Part shown: positions 1 to 6,085 of the stretch, piece after piece
Layout of the letters: every line of letters begins with the position of its first letter
Position numbering within the stretch: position 1 is the stretch's first letter
From: an uncultured Clostridia bacterium
GTDB lineage: Bacteria; Bacillota; Clostridia; Peptostreptococcales; Anaerovoracaceae
Length of the DNA: 15,257 bases
Assembly: GCA_937889655.1 (NCBI GenBank)
Contig: CALBZG010000014.1
Coordinates: 1 to 15,257, forward strand
Reading direction: 5' to 3'
The notes under the pieces: model-generated
What the model was told of the DNA's origin: nothing
What the model saw: only the letters and a program-made list of their open reading frames with translations
Database searches by the model: none
Position numbers and translations under genes: made by a program

Positions 1-105
1 CTGATGAAATATGTTCCGGAGTATTTCGAGAAACGAAAAATGAAGAGATCAGGGACCGATGGCGGCAAACAAGCCACAGCCGGTGCCGGCAAGGAGGTGA
101 TGTAG
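1..105 (+). CDS. C-terminal end of an ABC transporter permease (partial), probably nucleoside uptake
   Basis: Frame 1 is open from the window edge to a TAG at 103-105, giving 34 codons of a basic, glycine/alanine-rich tail (starts LMKYVPEYFEKRKMKR). No conserved domain is left in this piece. The identification comes from context: the next gene begins one base after the stop and is the second permease of a BMP-type (NupO-P-Q-like) nucleoside transporter, and in this family two permease genes usually sit side by side. A charged cytoplasmic C-terminus suits the first permease. The last codons of this gene also encode the strong ribosome binding site of the next one, which suggests coupled translation. 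The reading frame is clear; the product name is an inference from position. Confidence 0.6.
   Translation: MMKYVPEYFEKRKMKRSGTDGGKQATAGAGKEVM
91..100 (+). promoter_or_regulatory. Ribosome binding site of the complete ABC permease, inside the preceding gene
   Basis: AAGGAGGTGA is a full-length match to the anti-Shine-Dalgarno tail of 16S rRNA and lies six bases before the ATG at 107. It sits within the last codons of the upstream permease, so the two permeases are probably translated from one message. Confidence 0.85.
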
Positions 106-106
106 C

Positions 107-1033
107 ATGAATACAGCGATCATCCTTGCTGTTGTAGCCTCTGCAATAAGATTAGCCACGCCTCTTTTGCTCGCTGCTCTGGGCGGCGTTTTCTCCGAAA
201 GATCCGGAGTGGTGAATATCGGTCTGGAAGGGATCATGATTTTTGGAGCATTCTTCTCTGTCTGGTTCACACATATCACCGGCAACGCATGGATCGGTGT
301 TGTTGCAGCCATGCTTTTCGGCGTCGTCGCCGCTTCGCTTCTTGCTGTGATTTCCATTAATCTCAAGGGAAACCAGATCATAGCAGGTACCGCCATCAAT
401 TTATTGGCAGCTGCGTTGACAGCGTTCCTGTTGGAACTGATATGGCATCGTTCTGGATCGACCCCGATCTGTCCCGATATGCTGACGTCGAATCCTTTAA
501 AATTCCTTGAGCCGATTCCTATATTGGGGGATTTATGCAGGCAGTTCACACCGTTTGTATATCTTTCGTTTATATTGGTTTTTGTTACTTACTATATTCT
601 TTGGAAAACACCTTGGGGACTTCATGTAAGAGCAGTAGGCGAACATCCGAGAGCCGCTGATACGGTGGGGATCGGTGTATATAAAACCCGTTGGACATGC
701 GTTTTGATATCCGGCGTATTAGCAGGACTTGCCGGAGCTTGCCTTTCGGTGGGAACCGTAGGGTTATTCAGGGAAGGCATGGTTGCCGGTAAAGGTTTTA
801 TTGCTTTGGCAGCTATGGTTTTCGGCAAATGGCACCCTGTTGGCGCACTGTCCGGATGCCTGCTGTTTGGGCTTTGTTCGGCGATTCAAATCCAAGCACA
901 GTCATTTGGCATCGATGCACCAAGTGAATTCTTGGCGATGGTGCCTTATGTGGCTACTATCATCGTTTTGATCGGCGTGGTGGGCAAGGCTGTAGCTCCA
1001 AAGGCGGATGGGACGCCTTATGAAAAAGATTGA
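107..1033 (+). CDS. ABC transporter permease, BMP/nucleoside-type (NupQ-like)
   Basis: This 308-residue, very hydrophobic protein fits the BPD_transp_2 permease family (branched-chain amino acid, ribose and nucleoside importers). It has about eight to ten membrane segments. An early GGVFSERSGVVNIGLEGIM block (about residues 26-44) and a cytoplasmic loop with AVGEHPRAADTVGI (about residues 176-189), which would contact the ATPase, are both typical of the YufQ/NupQ and BmpA-associated permeases. It would form the membrane channel with the permease ending at 105 and with an ATPase and lipoprotein expected upstream. The ATG at 107 is chosen for its ideal ribosome binding site. Nucleosides are the likely substrate, supported by deoD 3 kb downstream, but substrate cannot be read from a permease alone. 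The next gene starts within or just after its end. Confidence 0.85.
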   Translation: MNTAIILAVVASAIRLATPLLLAALGGVFSERSGVVNIGLEGIMIFGAFFSVWFTHITGNAWIGVVAAMLFGVVAASLLAVISINLKGNQIIAGTAINLLAAALTAFLLELIWHRSGSTPICPDMLTSNPLKFLEPIPILGDLCRQFTPFVYLSFILVFVTYYILWKTPWGLHVRAVGEHPRAADTVGIGVYKTRWTCVLISGVLAGLAGACLSVGTVGLFREGMVAGKGFIALAAMVFGKWHPVGALSGCLLFGLCSAIQIQAQSFGIDAPSEFLAMVPYVATIIVLIGVVGKAVAPKADGTPYEKD

Positions 1034-1050
1034 GCCTGGAAAGGGTAGAT

Positions 1051-2454
1051 ATGAGTTTGATTTACGCATTGTCATCGATTATAGAAGACAGCAGAGCTGC
1101 TTTTAAAGACATCATGTCTGAAGTTGAGGAAAATACTGAGGATCGGCATTTCATAGCGGCCGAACTCGTTAATACCCATGATAAAGAGCGCTTTGATGGG
1201 GCAACCCTTATCCACGGCGAAAATCTGGTAGCAATGGGAGATAACATTGTTTTCATGGAGGAACTGCTGAAAAGAGGCTTCAAAGGGAAGCTGGCGTTAA
1301 TATACATAGACCCTCCATTTTTTTCAAAAGCCAATTATGATGCTGTATTGAGGCTTTATTCCGAAAAATTGAAAGGCTCGGAGGCGATCAAAGTATTTGC
1401 CTATAATGACATCTGGGAGCATGGTCTGGAAAGCTACCTGCGGATGCTGACCATACGGTTTCTGATTATGAAGGAGCTTCTTTCAGATGACGGATGCTTT
1501 TGGATCCACCTGGACTGGCATGTGGTCCACTATGTTAAAATCATCCTTGATGAAATATTCGGCGAAAAAAATTTCGTCAATGAAGTGATATGGCAATATA
1601 AATCCGGAGGCACCAGCAAAAGACATTATAGCAGGAAGCACGATACGCTTCTTTTCTATGCCAAGACTGATAAGTATTATTTTACACCACAAACAGAGAA
1701 GTCCTATAATCGTGGATATAAACCCTATCGATTCAAGGGAGTGAAGGAATTTAAAGATGAAACCGGCTGGTATACGCAGGTCAACATGAAAGACGTATGG
1801 CAGCTTGACATGGTGGGGCGCACTTCGGCGGAAAGAACAGGGTATGCAACGCAAAAGCCTGAAAGCCTTCTTGAGAGAATTATTCAGAGTTGCAGCAAAC
1901 CAGACGATATTTGTGCAGATTTCTTCGGAGGATCAGGGACCTTGGCTGCAGTAGCAAACAGAATGGGCAGGAAGTTCATCAGCTGCGACAGCGGCACCGT
2001 TGCAAGTGTAAGTTCTGTTAAACGTTTGGCAGGCGCAGGGGCATCCTTTGCCTTCTGTATGGCTGACCCAGGGAAGTCAACGGGACAGGCTTCGGGATTG
2101 GAAGTCTCTGCAGAGGTATCACCGATAGAGCTAAGCGACAAATGGATGCTGGAAATCGAACTGAAAAAATATAGCCCGGCTAATCGGGAATTTCCGACGG
2201 ACGAAAAAGGGAAAAATATACTTTCAATGCTGATCAAAGAAGACTCATTAAGTCTCATAGAATACTGGAGCATAGATTTTGATTATGACGGAGTGATGCA
2301 CAAGGCAGATGTTTTACTGGCCAGAGATAAGAATCACCTCGAAACGCGTTTTCGTAAAATTGCGAAAAATTTTGGTCGCATCAGCATCGTGGCCGTTGAT
2401 GCTTTTGGCAACAGATATTATAGGGAGTTTGATCCAAGTGGGAAAAATACTTAA
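1051..2454 (+). CDS. Orphan site-specific DNA methyltransferase, beta class (predicted N6-adenine)
   Basis: A 467-residue methyltransferase of the N6_N4_Mtase family. Catalytic motif IV, DPPF, is at residues 87-90, and the SAM-binding motif I, FFGGSGT, at 291-297. The order IV then I defines the beta class, also seen in type III Mod subunits. DPPF favours N6-adenine over N4-cytosine methylation. Between them lie other family-like stretches (WIHLDWHVVHYVK, EVIWQYKSGG, YATQKPE). Residues from about 320 to the end match no domain I recognise and may help recognise the target. An in-frame TTG at 1030 could add seven residues, but the ATG at 1051 has a better upstream purine run (GGAAAGGG). No restriction or helicase gene is adjacent, so this appears solitary. 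Its end overlaps the YitT-family gene by 17 bases, implying co-expression with a membrane-protein operon. The target sequence is unknown. Confidence 0.85.
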   Translation: MSLIYALSSIIEDSRAAFKDIMSEVEENTEDRHFIAAELVNTHDKERFDGATLIHGENLVAMGDNIVFMEELLKRGFKGKLALIYIDPPFFSKANYDAVLRLYSEKLKGSEAIKVFAYNDIWEHGLESYLRMLTIRFLIMKELLSDDGCFWIHLDWHVVHYVKIILDEIFGEKNFVNEVIWQYKSGGTSKRHYSRKHDTLLFYAKTDKYYFTPQTEKSYNRGYKPYRFKGVKEFKDETGWYTQVNMKDVWQLDMVGRTSAERTGYATQKPESLLERIIQSCSKPDDICADFFGGSGTLAAVANRMGRKFISCDSGTVASVSSVKRLAGAGASFAFCMADPGKSTGQASGLEVSAEVSPIELSDKWMLEIELKKYSPANREFPTDEKGKNILSMLIKEDSLSLIEYWSIDFDYDGVMHKADVLLARDKNHLETRFRKIAKNFGRISIVAVDAFGNRYYREFDPSGKNT

Positions 2455-3334
2455 ACCCTCCAGACAAAAAGTTAAAGTAGCAGTCATCGATATTTTAATC
2501 ATCGTATTCGCTTGTGCGGTAGGCGCTTTTTCCTTAGAAGCAGTCATGCTGCCAAACGGACTGACAAGCGGTGGATTGACTGGCGTTGTAAGGATTGTCC
2601 AGAACTTCATCGATCTGGATTTCAGTATCTTATATTATGCAGGATCCCTGGTTATCATAATATTGGTAGGAGTATTTCTAGGGCTGAGGGAATTGAGAAA
2701 ATTGCTTTTTCTGACGATTTTATATCCTGCAGTCATCTTTGTATTTGAACAATTTCATTTCGAGCTGCTCGAAGAACATGATGTGATCCTGGCGGCGATT
2801 TTTTGCGGGGTTTTCGGCGGGATTTGCTCGGGGCTGGTTTTCTGGCGGGGCTACAGCTTCTGCGGCACGGACGCTATCGCGAAAATCGTCAAAAAACGCT
2901 TATTGCCCCACGCTCCCATAAGCAAGATTCTTCTTGCCATCGATGCCACTGTGATCATTGCATCAGCTTTTATTTTCGGCCGGAATATTGCTCTTTATGC
3001 ATTAGTGACGCAAGTCATCATGGCAAAAACCATCGACTATGTGATGTTTGGCTTCGAAACAAAAATAGTGAAGCTTGAAATCATCACAGATAATAAGGAT
3101 ATCATTTCCGATTTTATTATAGAAGAAGTTAGAAGAGGGGTTTCCTGCTCGGAAGTCGTGGGCGAGTATACCGGCAAAATACATAATAAGCTGGAAGTCC
3201 TTTGCTCGCCAAGAGAGAGCGTTTTAATCAGAAGATTTATTGCGCAAAACGACCAGGAAGCCTTTATCACGGGTATTCATGTGGATACCGTATGGGGTTC
3301 CGGATCCGGCTTTGCAGACATCACGAAAGAATAA
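2438..3334 (+). CDS. YitT family membrane protein with C-terminal DUF2179 domain
   Basis: About 298 residues. The first 200 or so carry five or six membrane segments of the YitT family, including the typical early sequence LPNGLTSGGLTGV and the loop FWRGYSFCGTDAIAKIV. The remainder is a soluble DUF2179 domain with RRGVSCSEVVGEYTG and a closing region near TGIHVDTVWGSG. Molecular function of the family is not established; it is an inner-membrane protein, often several copies per Firmicute genome. The frame stays open back to 2309, inside the methyltransferase, but that extension is not YitT-like. GTG at 2438 is preferred because AGGGAG (2422-2427) lies ten bases upstream and the protein then begins just before the first membrane helix at the length normal for the family. 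It overlaps the methyltransferase stop by 17 bases, suggesting translational coupling. Confidence 0.85.
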   Translation: MGKILKPSRQKVKVAVIDILIIVFACAVGAFSLEAVMLPNGLTSGGLTGVVRIVQNFIDLDFSILYYAGSLVIIILVGVFLGLRELRKLLFLTILYPAVIFVFEQFHFELLEEHDVILAAIFCGVFGGICSGLVFWRGYSFCGTDAIAKIVKKRLLPHAPISKILLAIDATVIIASAFIFGRNIALYALVTQVIMAKTIDYVMFGFETKIVKLEIITDNKDIISDFIIEEVRRGVSCSEVVGEYTGKIHNKLEVLCSPRESVLIRRFIAQNDQEAFITGIHVDTVWGSGSGFADITKE

Positions 3335-3345
3335 ATAAATAAGGC

Positions 3346-3353
3346 AAAGGTGA
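3346..3353 (+). promoter_or_regulatory. Ribosome binding site that selects a TTG start for the DUF2812-like gene
   Basis: AAAGGTGA matches the anti-Shine-Dalgarno sequence and ends five bases before the in-frame TTG at 3359. The alternative GTG at 3350 lies inside this site and could not be served by it. Confidence 0.6.
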
Positions 3354-3358
3354 CAGCA

Positions 3359-4057
3359 TTGGGTACAAACAAGTTTATTAAAGAATTTTGGCCATTCTTC
3401 CCCACAGATTTTACGGTTGCAAAGGAGTATCTCAAGGAAAAGGCCGGCAAAGGTTATTATCTGGTTTCCATTGATCAGAAGTATCTCCAGGCGACCTATA
3501 GAAAAGAAAAACCCGTAAAGGCATATTATCATATCGGGTTTTTCAGCGTAGAGGAGGGACACATATATGACAGCCAGCATACCGACCTGATGGAGAAAGG
3601 CTGGGAGACCGTCTGTACATGGGGCGAGGCTACGATCCTGAAAGCTCTCCCTGGTACGGAAGCTGAGGAGATGCCCATGAGAAGGGATCTGGCAGAAGAC
3701 GAAAAGCAGTATAGGAAAGCGTTGATGCGATCACAGACGATACCTGCAATGTTGTTGACCGCTGTTTTCATGCTCATATCCGTGACCATGGCTGAGGAGC
3801 AGCCTTTACTGTATGCTGGAAATCCGATCCAGAAACTCATTGCGATAGCTTTCGGATTGGCGATGGTTTTTACTTTTGTTATTTTGCTTCAGTGCCTGTA
3901 TAATGCTGCGAAAAGCAGAGGACGTCAGAGGGATGGACAGGAACCCAAATACGCATGGGCGGGCCGAGCAATGAGTCGGACAAAATGGTATCTAATTTTA
4001 GCCGCAGTGGATGTCGCCTGTATTCTTATTTTTATTTTTGCCGGAAGCTTCGTATAG
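3359..4057 (+). CDS. DUF2812-like membrane protein of unknown function
   Basis: About 232 residues. The first 100 or so are soluble and resemble DUF2812: an aromatic, acidic start (FIKEFWPFFPTDFTVAKEYL), then GKGYYLVSID, a YYHIGFF strand and DLMEKGWETVCTWGEATIL, echoing the family's repeated pattern of an ageing-residue-poor 'KGW' helix followed by strands. Three hydrophobic segments follow at about residues 126-145, 158-180 and 210-229, the last running almost to the C-terminus. DUF2812 genes often accompany PadR-type regulators; none is visible here. It follows the YitT gene by 24 bases, so probably shares its transcript. Start: TTG at 3359 fits the ribosome binding site better than GTG at 3350. 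No function is proposed. Family assignment is by remembered pattern and is moderately secure. Confidence 0.65.
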   Translation: MGTNKFIKEFWPFFPTDFTVAKEYLKEKAGKGYYLVSIDQKYLQATYRKEKPVKAYYHIGFFSVEEGHIYDSQHTDLMEKGWETVCTWGEATILKALPGTEAEEMPMRRDLAEDEKQYRKALMRSQTIPAMLLTAVFMLISVTMAEEQPLLYAGNPIQKLIAIAFGLAMVFTFVILLQCLYNAAKSRGRQRDGQEPKYAWAGRAMSRTKWYLILAAVDVACILIFIFAGSFV

Positions 4058-4070
4058 TATCGCTAATATA

Positions 4071-4099
4071 TTGATAATAGTTGATAATAATCGATTAAT
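4071..4099 (+). promoter_or_regulatory. Possible promoter with tandem TTGATAATA repeats upstream of deoD
   Basis: The 73-base gap before deoD is AT-rich and contains TTGATAATA twice in tandem (4071-4079 and 4081-4089, period ten bases). TTGATA at 4071-4076 with ATTAAT at 4094-4099 at 17-base spacing is a weak sigma-A-type match. It could give deoD its own promoter, but read-through from the operon upstream is equally possible because no terminator is seen in the gap. Confidence 0.3.
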
Positions 4100-4130
4100 C
4101 TTAACAATTTTTGCCTGAAAGGAGGAGCAT

Positions 4131-4838
4131 ATGAGCACACACATCAATGCAGCGAACAAGGGGGATATCGCAGAATCTATATTATTGCCCGGAGACCCTC
4201 TCAGGGCGAAATACATTGCCGAGAACTTTCTGGAGGGCCCAAAATGCTTCAATGAGATCAGGAACATGCTGGGCTACACAGGAACTTACAAGGGTGTACC
4301 TGTTTCTGTGATGGGCACTGGCATGGGAATGCCTTCGATGGGGATCTATTCCTGGGAGCTAATGAGTGAATATGGCGTCCAGACGCTTATACGGATCGGG
4401 ACAGCTGGGTCCTTCAGTGAAGATATCAAAATCGGAAACCTTGTGGTAGCATTGTCGGCGTCCACGGATTCCAACTATGTCCACGCTTTCGACCTTCCGG
4501 GCAATTTCGCTCCCTGCGCAAACTGGGATATCCTGCAGAAGATCAGGATCGCTTCCGAAGAAAACAACATCAGTATATTCCCCGGCAATGTAGTCTCCTG
4601 CGACGTGTTTTATGAACTCGGAGACGATTGGTGGAAGAAGTGGTCAAAAATGGGCGTACTGGCTGTTGAAATGGAAGCGGCAGCCCTATACATGAATGCG
4701 GCCTATCTGAGAAGAAATGCTGCCGCTATCATGACCATCAGCGATCATTTCATAACGGGAGAACGATCAACAACGGAAGAACGGCAGGTCGCATTCACCG
4801 ACATGATGAAGCTTGCCCTGGAAGCGGCGATAAAATAA
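4131..4838 (+). CDS. deoD: Purine nucleoside phosphorylase, DeoD type
   Basis: A 235-residue cytosolic enzyme of the trimeric/hexameric PNP-UDP phosphorylase family. It splits purine (deoxy)nucleosides with phosphate into free base and (deoxy)ribose-1-phosphate in purine salvage. Diagnostic features are the phosphate-binding LLPGDPLRAKYIAE near residue 20, a second phosphate-binding arginine in RIGTAGSF (about residue 86), the ribose-binding VEMEAAALY (about residue 180) and the catalytic aspartate in TISDH (about residue 203), as in the E. coli enzyme. Length matches the family. AAAGGAGG ends five bases before the ATG. Together with the nucleoside-type ABC permeases at the window start it suggests import followed by phosphorolysis. 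It is followed by a strong terminator. Confidence 0.96.
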   Translation: MSTHINAANKGDIAESILLPGDPLRAKYIAENFLEGPKCFNEIRNMLGYTGTYKGVPVSVMGTGMGMPSMGIYSWELMSEYGVQTLIRIGTAGSFSEDIKIGNLVVALSASTDSNYVHAFDLPGNFAPCANWDILQKIRIASEENNISIFPGNVVSCDVFYELGDDWWKKWSKMGVLAVEMEAAALYMNAAYLRRNAAAIMTISDHFITGERSTTEERQVAFTDMMKLALEAAIK

Positions 4839-4864
4839 TTTGGGACAGGGAAATAAAAGAAAAT

Positions 4865-4897
4865 AAAAAAGGCCGGGAGACACTCCAGCCTTTTTTT
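4865..4897. terminator. Bidirectional Rho-independent terminator between deoD and rpsT
   Basis: A run of six A, the arm GGCCGGGAG (4871-4879), a three-base loop, the arm CTCCAGCC (4883-4890) and seven T form a hairpin with one small internal loop. Read on either strand it has a GC stem followed by a T run, so it can stop deoD on the plus strand and rpsT on the minus strand, which converge here. Confidence 0.85.
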
Positions 4898-4951
4898 GAT
4901 TTGCTTTTTTGTGGCGCATTTAACTTATACGCCTTGTGGGGACGGGTGAGA

Positions 4952-5221
4952 TTATTCGGCTTTCGCCTTGTTGAATCTACGAGTCAGTCTGGATACTTTT
5001 CTTGATGCAGCGTTCTTGTGGATCGTGCCTTTGGCAGCTGCCTGCTTAAGCTTCTTTTCTGCCATCGCCAGCTTATCCTTAGCTGTGCCCAGATCTCCTG
5101 CAGTTAAAGCCGATTCAAAATTCTTAAGGATCGCCTTAAGGTGATTTTTAACTCTTCTGTTTCTTGCAGTCTTTTTGTTGATGACCCTGATTCTTTTTTT
5201 TGCGGATTTAATGTTTGCCAT
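4952..5221 (-). CDS. rpsT: 30S ribosomal protein S20
   Basis: An 89-residue, strongly basic protein that binds 16S rRNA and helps early assembly of the small subunit. The start MANIKSAKKRIRVI, the helix-rich lysine/arginine/alanine composition and the KGTIHKNAASRKVSRLT block near residues 65-81 are standard for S20. The open frame extends 14 codons further upstream, but MANIKSAKK is the conserved start; GGGGA lies about seven bases before it, a modest ribosome binding site. It is transcribed towards deoD and lies downstream of rubrerythrin on the same strand, with a terminator and its own promoter between. S20 near lepA is a conserved Firmicute neighbourhood. Confidence 0.97.
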   Translation of the reverse strand: MANIKSAKKRIRVINKKTARNRRVKNHLKAILKNFESALTAGDLGTAKDKLAMAEKKLKQAAAKGTIHKNAASRKVSRLTRRFNKAKAE

Positions 5222-5265
5222 AATTTTTTCCCCACTTTCTATATGGTATTTTTCACGCAACAATT

Positions 5266-5294
5266 AGTATATATGAAGAAAATTAAAATTGCAA
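5266..5294 (-). promoter_or_regulatory. Probable rpsT promoter
   Basis: On the minus strand TTGCAA (5294-5289) and TATACT (5271-5266) are separated by exactly 17 bases, four and five matches out of six to the vegetative consensus. Transcription would begin near 5259, about 38 bases before the rpsT start. The -35 element lies in the downstream arm of the hairpin at 5285-5324. Confidence 0.6.
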
Positions 5295-5324
5295 CGAGAT
5301 TTATTGATTTCTCCTTGCAATTTT
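5285..5324 (-). terminator. Probable rubrerythrin terminator overlapping the rpsT promoter
   Basis: Arms AAAATTGCAA (5285-5294) and TTGCAATTTT (5315-5324) pair perfectly over ten bases, then a C/C mismatch, then GAGA with TCTC, around a ten-base loop. On the minus strand the stem is followed by TTTTAATTTTC, 58 bases past the rubrerythrin stop. The outer stem is AT-rich, so it may be a moderate terminator; an operator for rpsT is an alternative reading. Confidence 0.6.
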
Positions 5325-5382
5325 TACGCAGATTTAGACATTTTTCGATTTATAGCGGTTAAAATAAGAAGTTCAGATGGTA

Positions 5383-5919
5383 TTAATAGTTCTTCGCCCT
5401 GATCTGGAAAAACGCTTTCGGATGTGAGCAAACCGGACACACCTCAGGAGCCTCGGCGCTTACCATCACATGACCGCAGTTGCCGCAATGCCATTCCACA
5501 TCGGAGACCTTGTTGAACACTGTAGCCCCTTTAATATTGGCTGCCAGCTTTCTGTAGCGTTCTTCATGTTCTTTTTCAATATTGGCAACGCCCTCGAACA
5601 GAGCGGCAATTTCATCGAAACCTTCTTCTCTGGCGGTTTTAGCCATTTCAGAATACATTTCAGTCCATTCATAGAACTCTCCGGCTGCTGCGTCCAGAAG
5701 ATTTTCGTAGGTATCTCCTAAACCGTGGAATGCTTTGAACCAGAGTTTTGCATGTTCCTTTTCATTGAGAGCGGTTTCATCAAATATATTGGCGATCTGC
5801 TCATACCCATCCTTGCGCGCCTTAGACGCATAGTAGTTATATTTGTTTCTTGCCTGGGATTCACCGGCAAACGCTGCCATTAAGTTAGCCTCAGTCTTGG
5901 TGCCTTTTAAATCAGCCAT
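5383..5919 (-). CDS. Rubrerythrin (diiron peroxidase with rubredoxin domain)
   Basis: A 178-residue cytosolic non-haem iron protein that reduces hydrogen peroxide in anaerobes, taking electrons through rubredoxin or similar carriers. Residues 1-135 or so are a ferritin-like four-helix bundle with the diiron ligands in AAFAGESQAR, NEKEHAKLW and NIEKEHEERY. The C-terminal 40 residues form a rubredoxin-like iron site with CGNCG and CPVC. This is the classic domain order, not the reverse-rubrerythrin order. The ORF is open far upstream, but AAGGAGG (5927-5933) fixes the start: seven bases to the ATG at 5919 (MADLKGTK, the family's usual start) or four to an adjacent ATG at 5922. It lies between rpsT and lepA, where many Firmicutes have the spore protease gene gpr. 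Confidence 0.95.
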   Translation of the reverse strand: MADLKGTKTEANLMAAFAGESQARNKYNYYASKARKDGYEQIANIFDETALNEKEHAKLWFKAFHGLGDTYENLLDAAAGEFYEWTEMYSEMAKTAREEGFDEIAALFEGVANIEKEHEERYRKLAANIKGATVFNKVSDVEWHCGNCGHVMVSAEAPEVCPVCSHPKAFFQIRAKNY

Positions 5920-5947
5920 CATTATACCTCCTTGAAATATTTGTAAT

Positions 5948-5961
5948 TGCCGTTTTCGGCA
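5948..5961 (-). promoter_or_regulatory. Short perfect palindrome at the predicted 5' end of rubrerythrin mRNA
   Basis: TGCCG, four bases, CGGCA. It begins about one base after the transcription start predicted from the -10 element at 5969-5974, so it would form a hairpin at the very 5' end of the message or act as an operator covering the start site. It does not match the PerR or Fur consensus. Confidence 0.4.
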
Positions 5962-5968
5962 TAGTAAC

Positions 5969-5997
5969 TTTATACCCAACATTTTATTCCTTCTAAA
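5969..5997 (-). promoter_or_regulatory. Possible rubrerythrin promoter
   Basis: On the minus strand TTTAGA (5997-5992) and TATAAA (5974-5969) at 17-base spacing match the vegetative consensus at four and five of six bases. The predicted start at about 5962 is an A, leaving a leader of roughly 43 bases before the ATG at 5919. Confidence 0.45.
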
Positions 5998-6046
5998 CAC
6001 AAAAATCGAAAGAAGGTGGAAATCCCTTGATTTCGAGGCAAAAATG

Positions 6047-6075
6047 TTACAATCATAGCAATTATCCTGTATAAT
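6047..6075 (+). promoter_or_regulatory. Probable lepA promoter
   Basis: A perfect TATAAT (6070-6075) preceded by a weak TTACAA (6047-6052) at 17-base spacing. Transcription would begin near 6082, giving a leader of about 70 bases before the preferred lepA start. It is divergent from the rubrerythrin promoter 50 bases away. Confidence 0.55.
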
Positions 6076-6085
6076 CATGATTGTA
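6048..6085. repeat. Nine-base inverted repeat bracketing the lepA -10 element
   Basis: TACAATCAT (6048-6056) and its exact reverse complement ATGATTGTA (6077-6085) are separated by 20 bases. The left arm overlaps the -35 element and the right arm the predicted start site. The arrangement is compatible with a two-site operator; no regulator is known to me for this motif. Confidence 0.5.

Noticed and set aside
1030..1050. TTG start for the methyltransferase that overlaps the permease stop
   Set aside because: The upstream sequence has no ribosome binding site and the added seven residues are not family-like; ATG at 1051 is simpler. It cannot be fully excluded.
2309..2437. N-terminal extension of the YitT-family protein
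   Set aside because: The frame is open but lies within the methyltransferase, lacks a good start signal and adds about 43 residues not seen in the family.
4913..4933. Second hairpin (GGCG/CGCC) near the rpsT end
   Set aside because: Four base pairs with a large loop and no T run after it in either direction.
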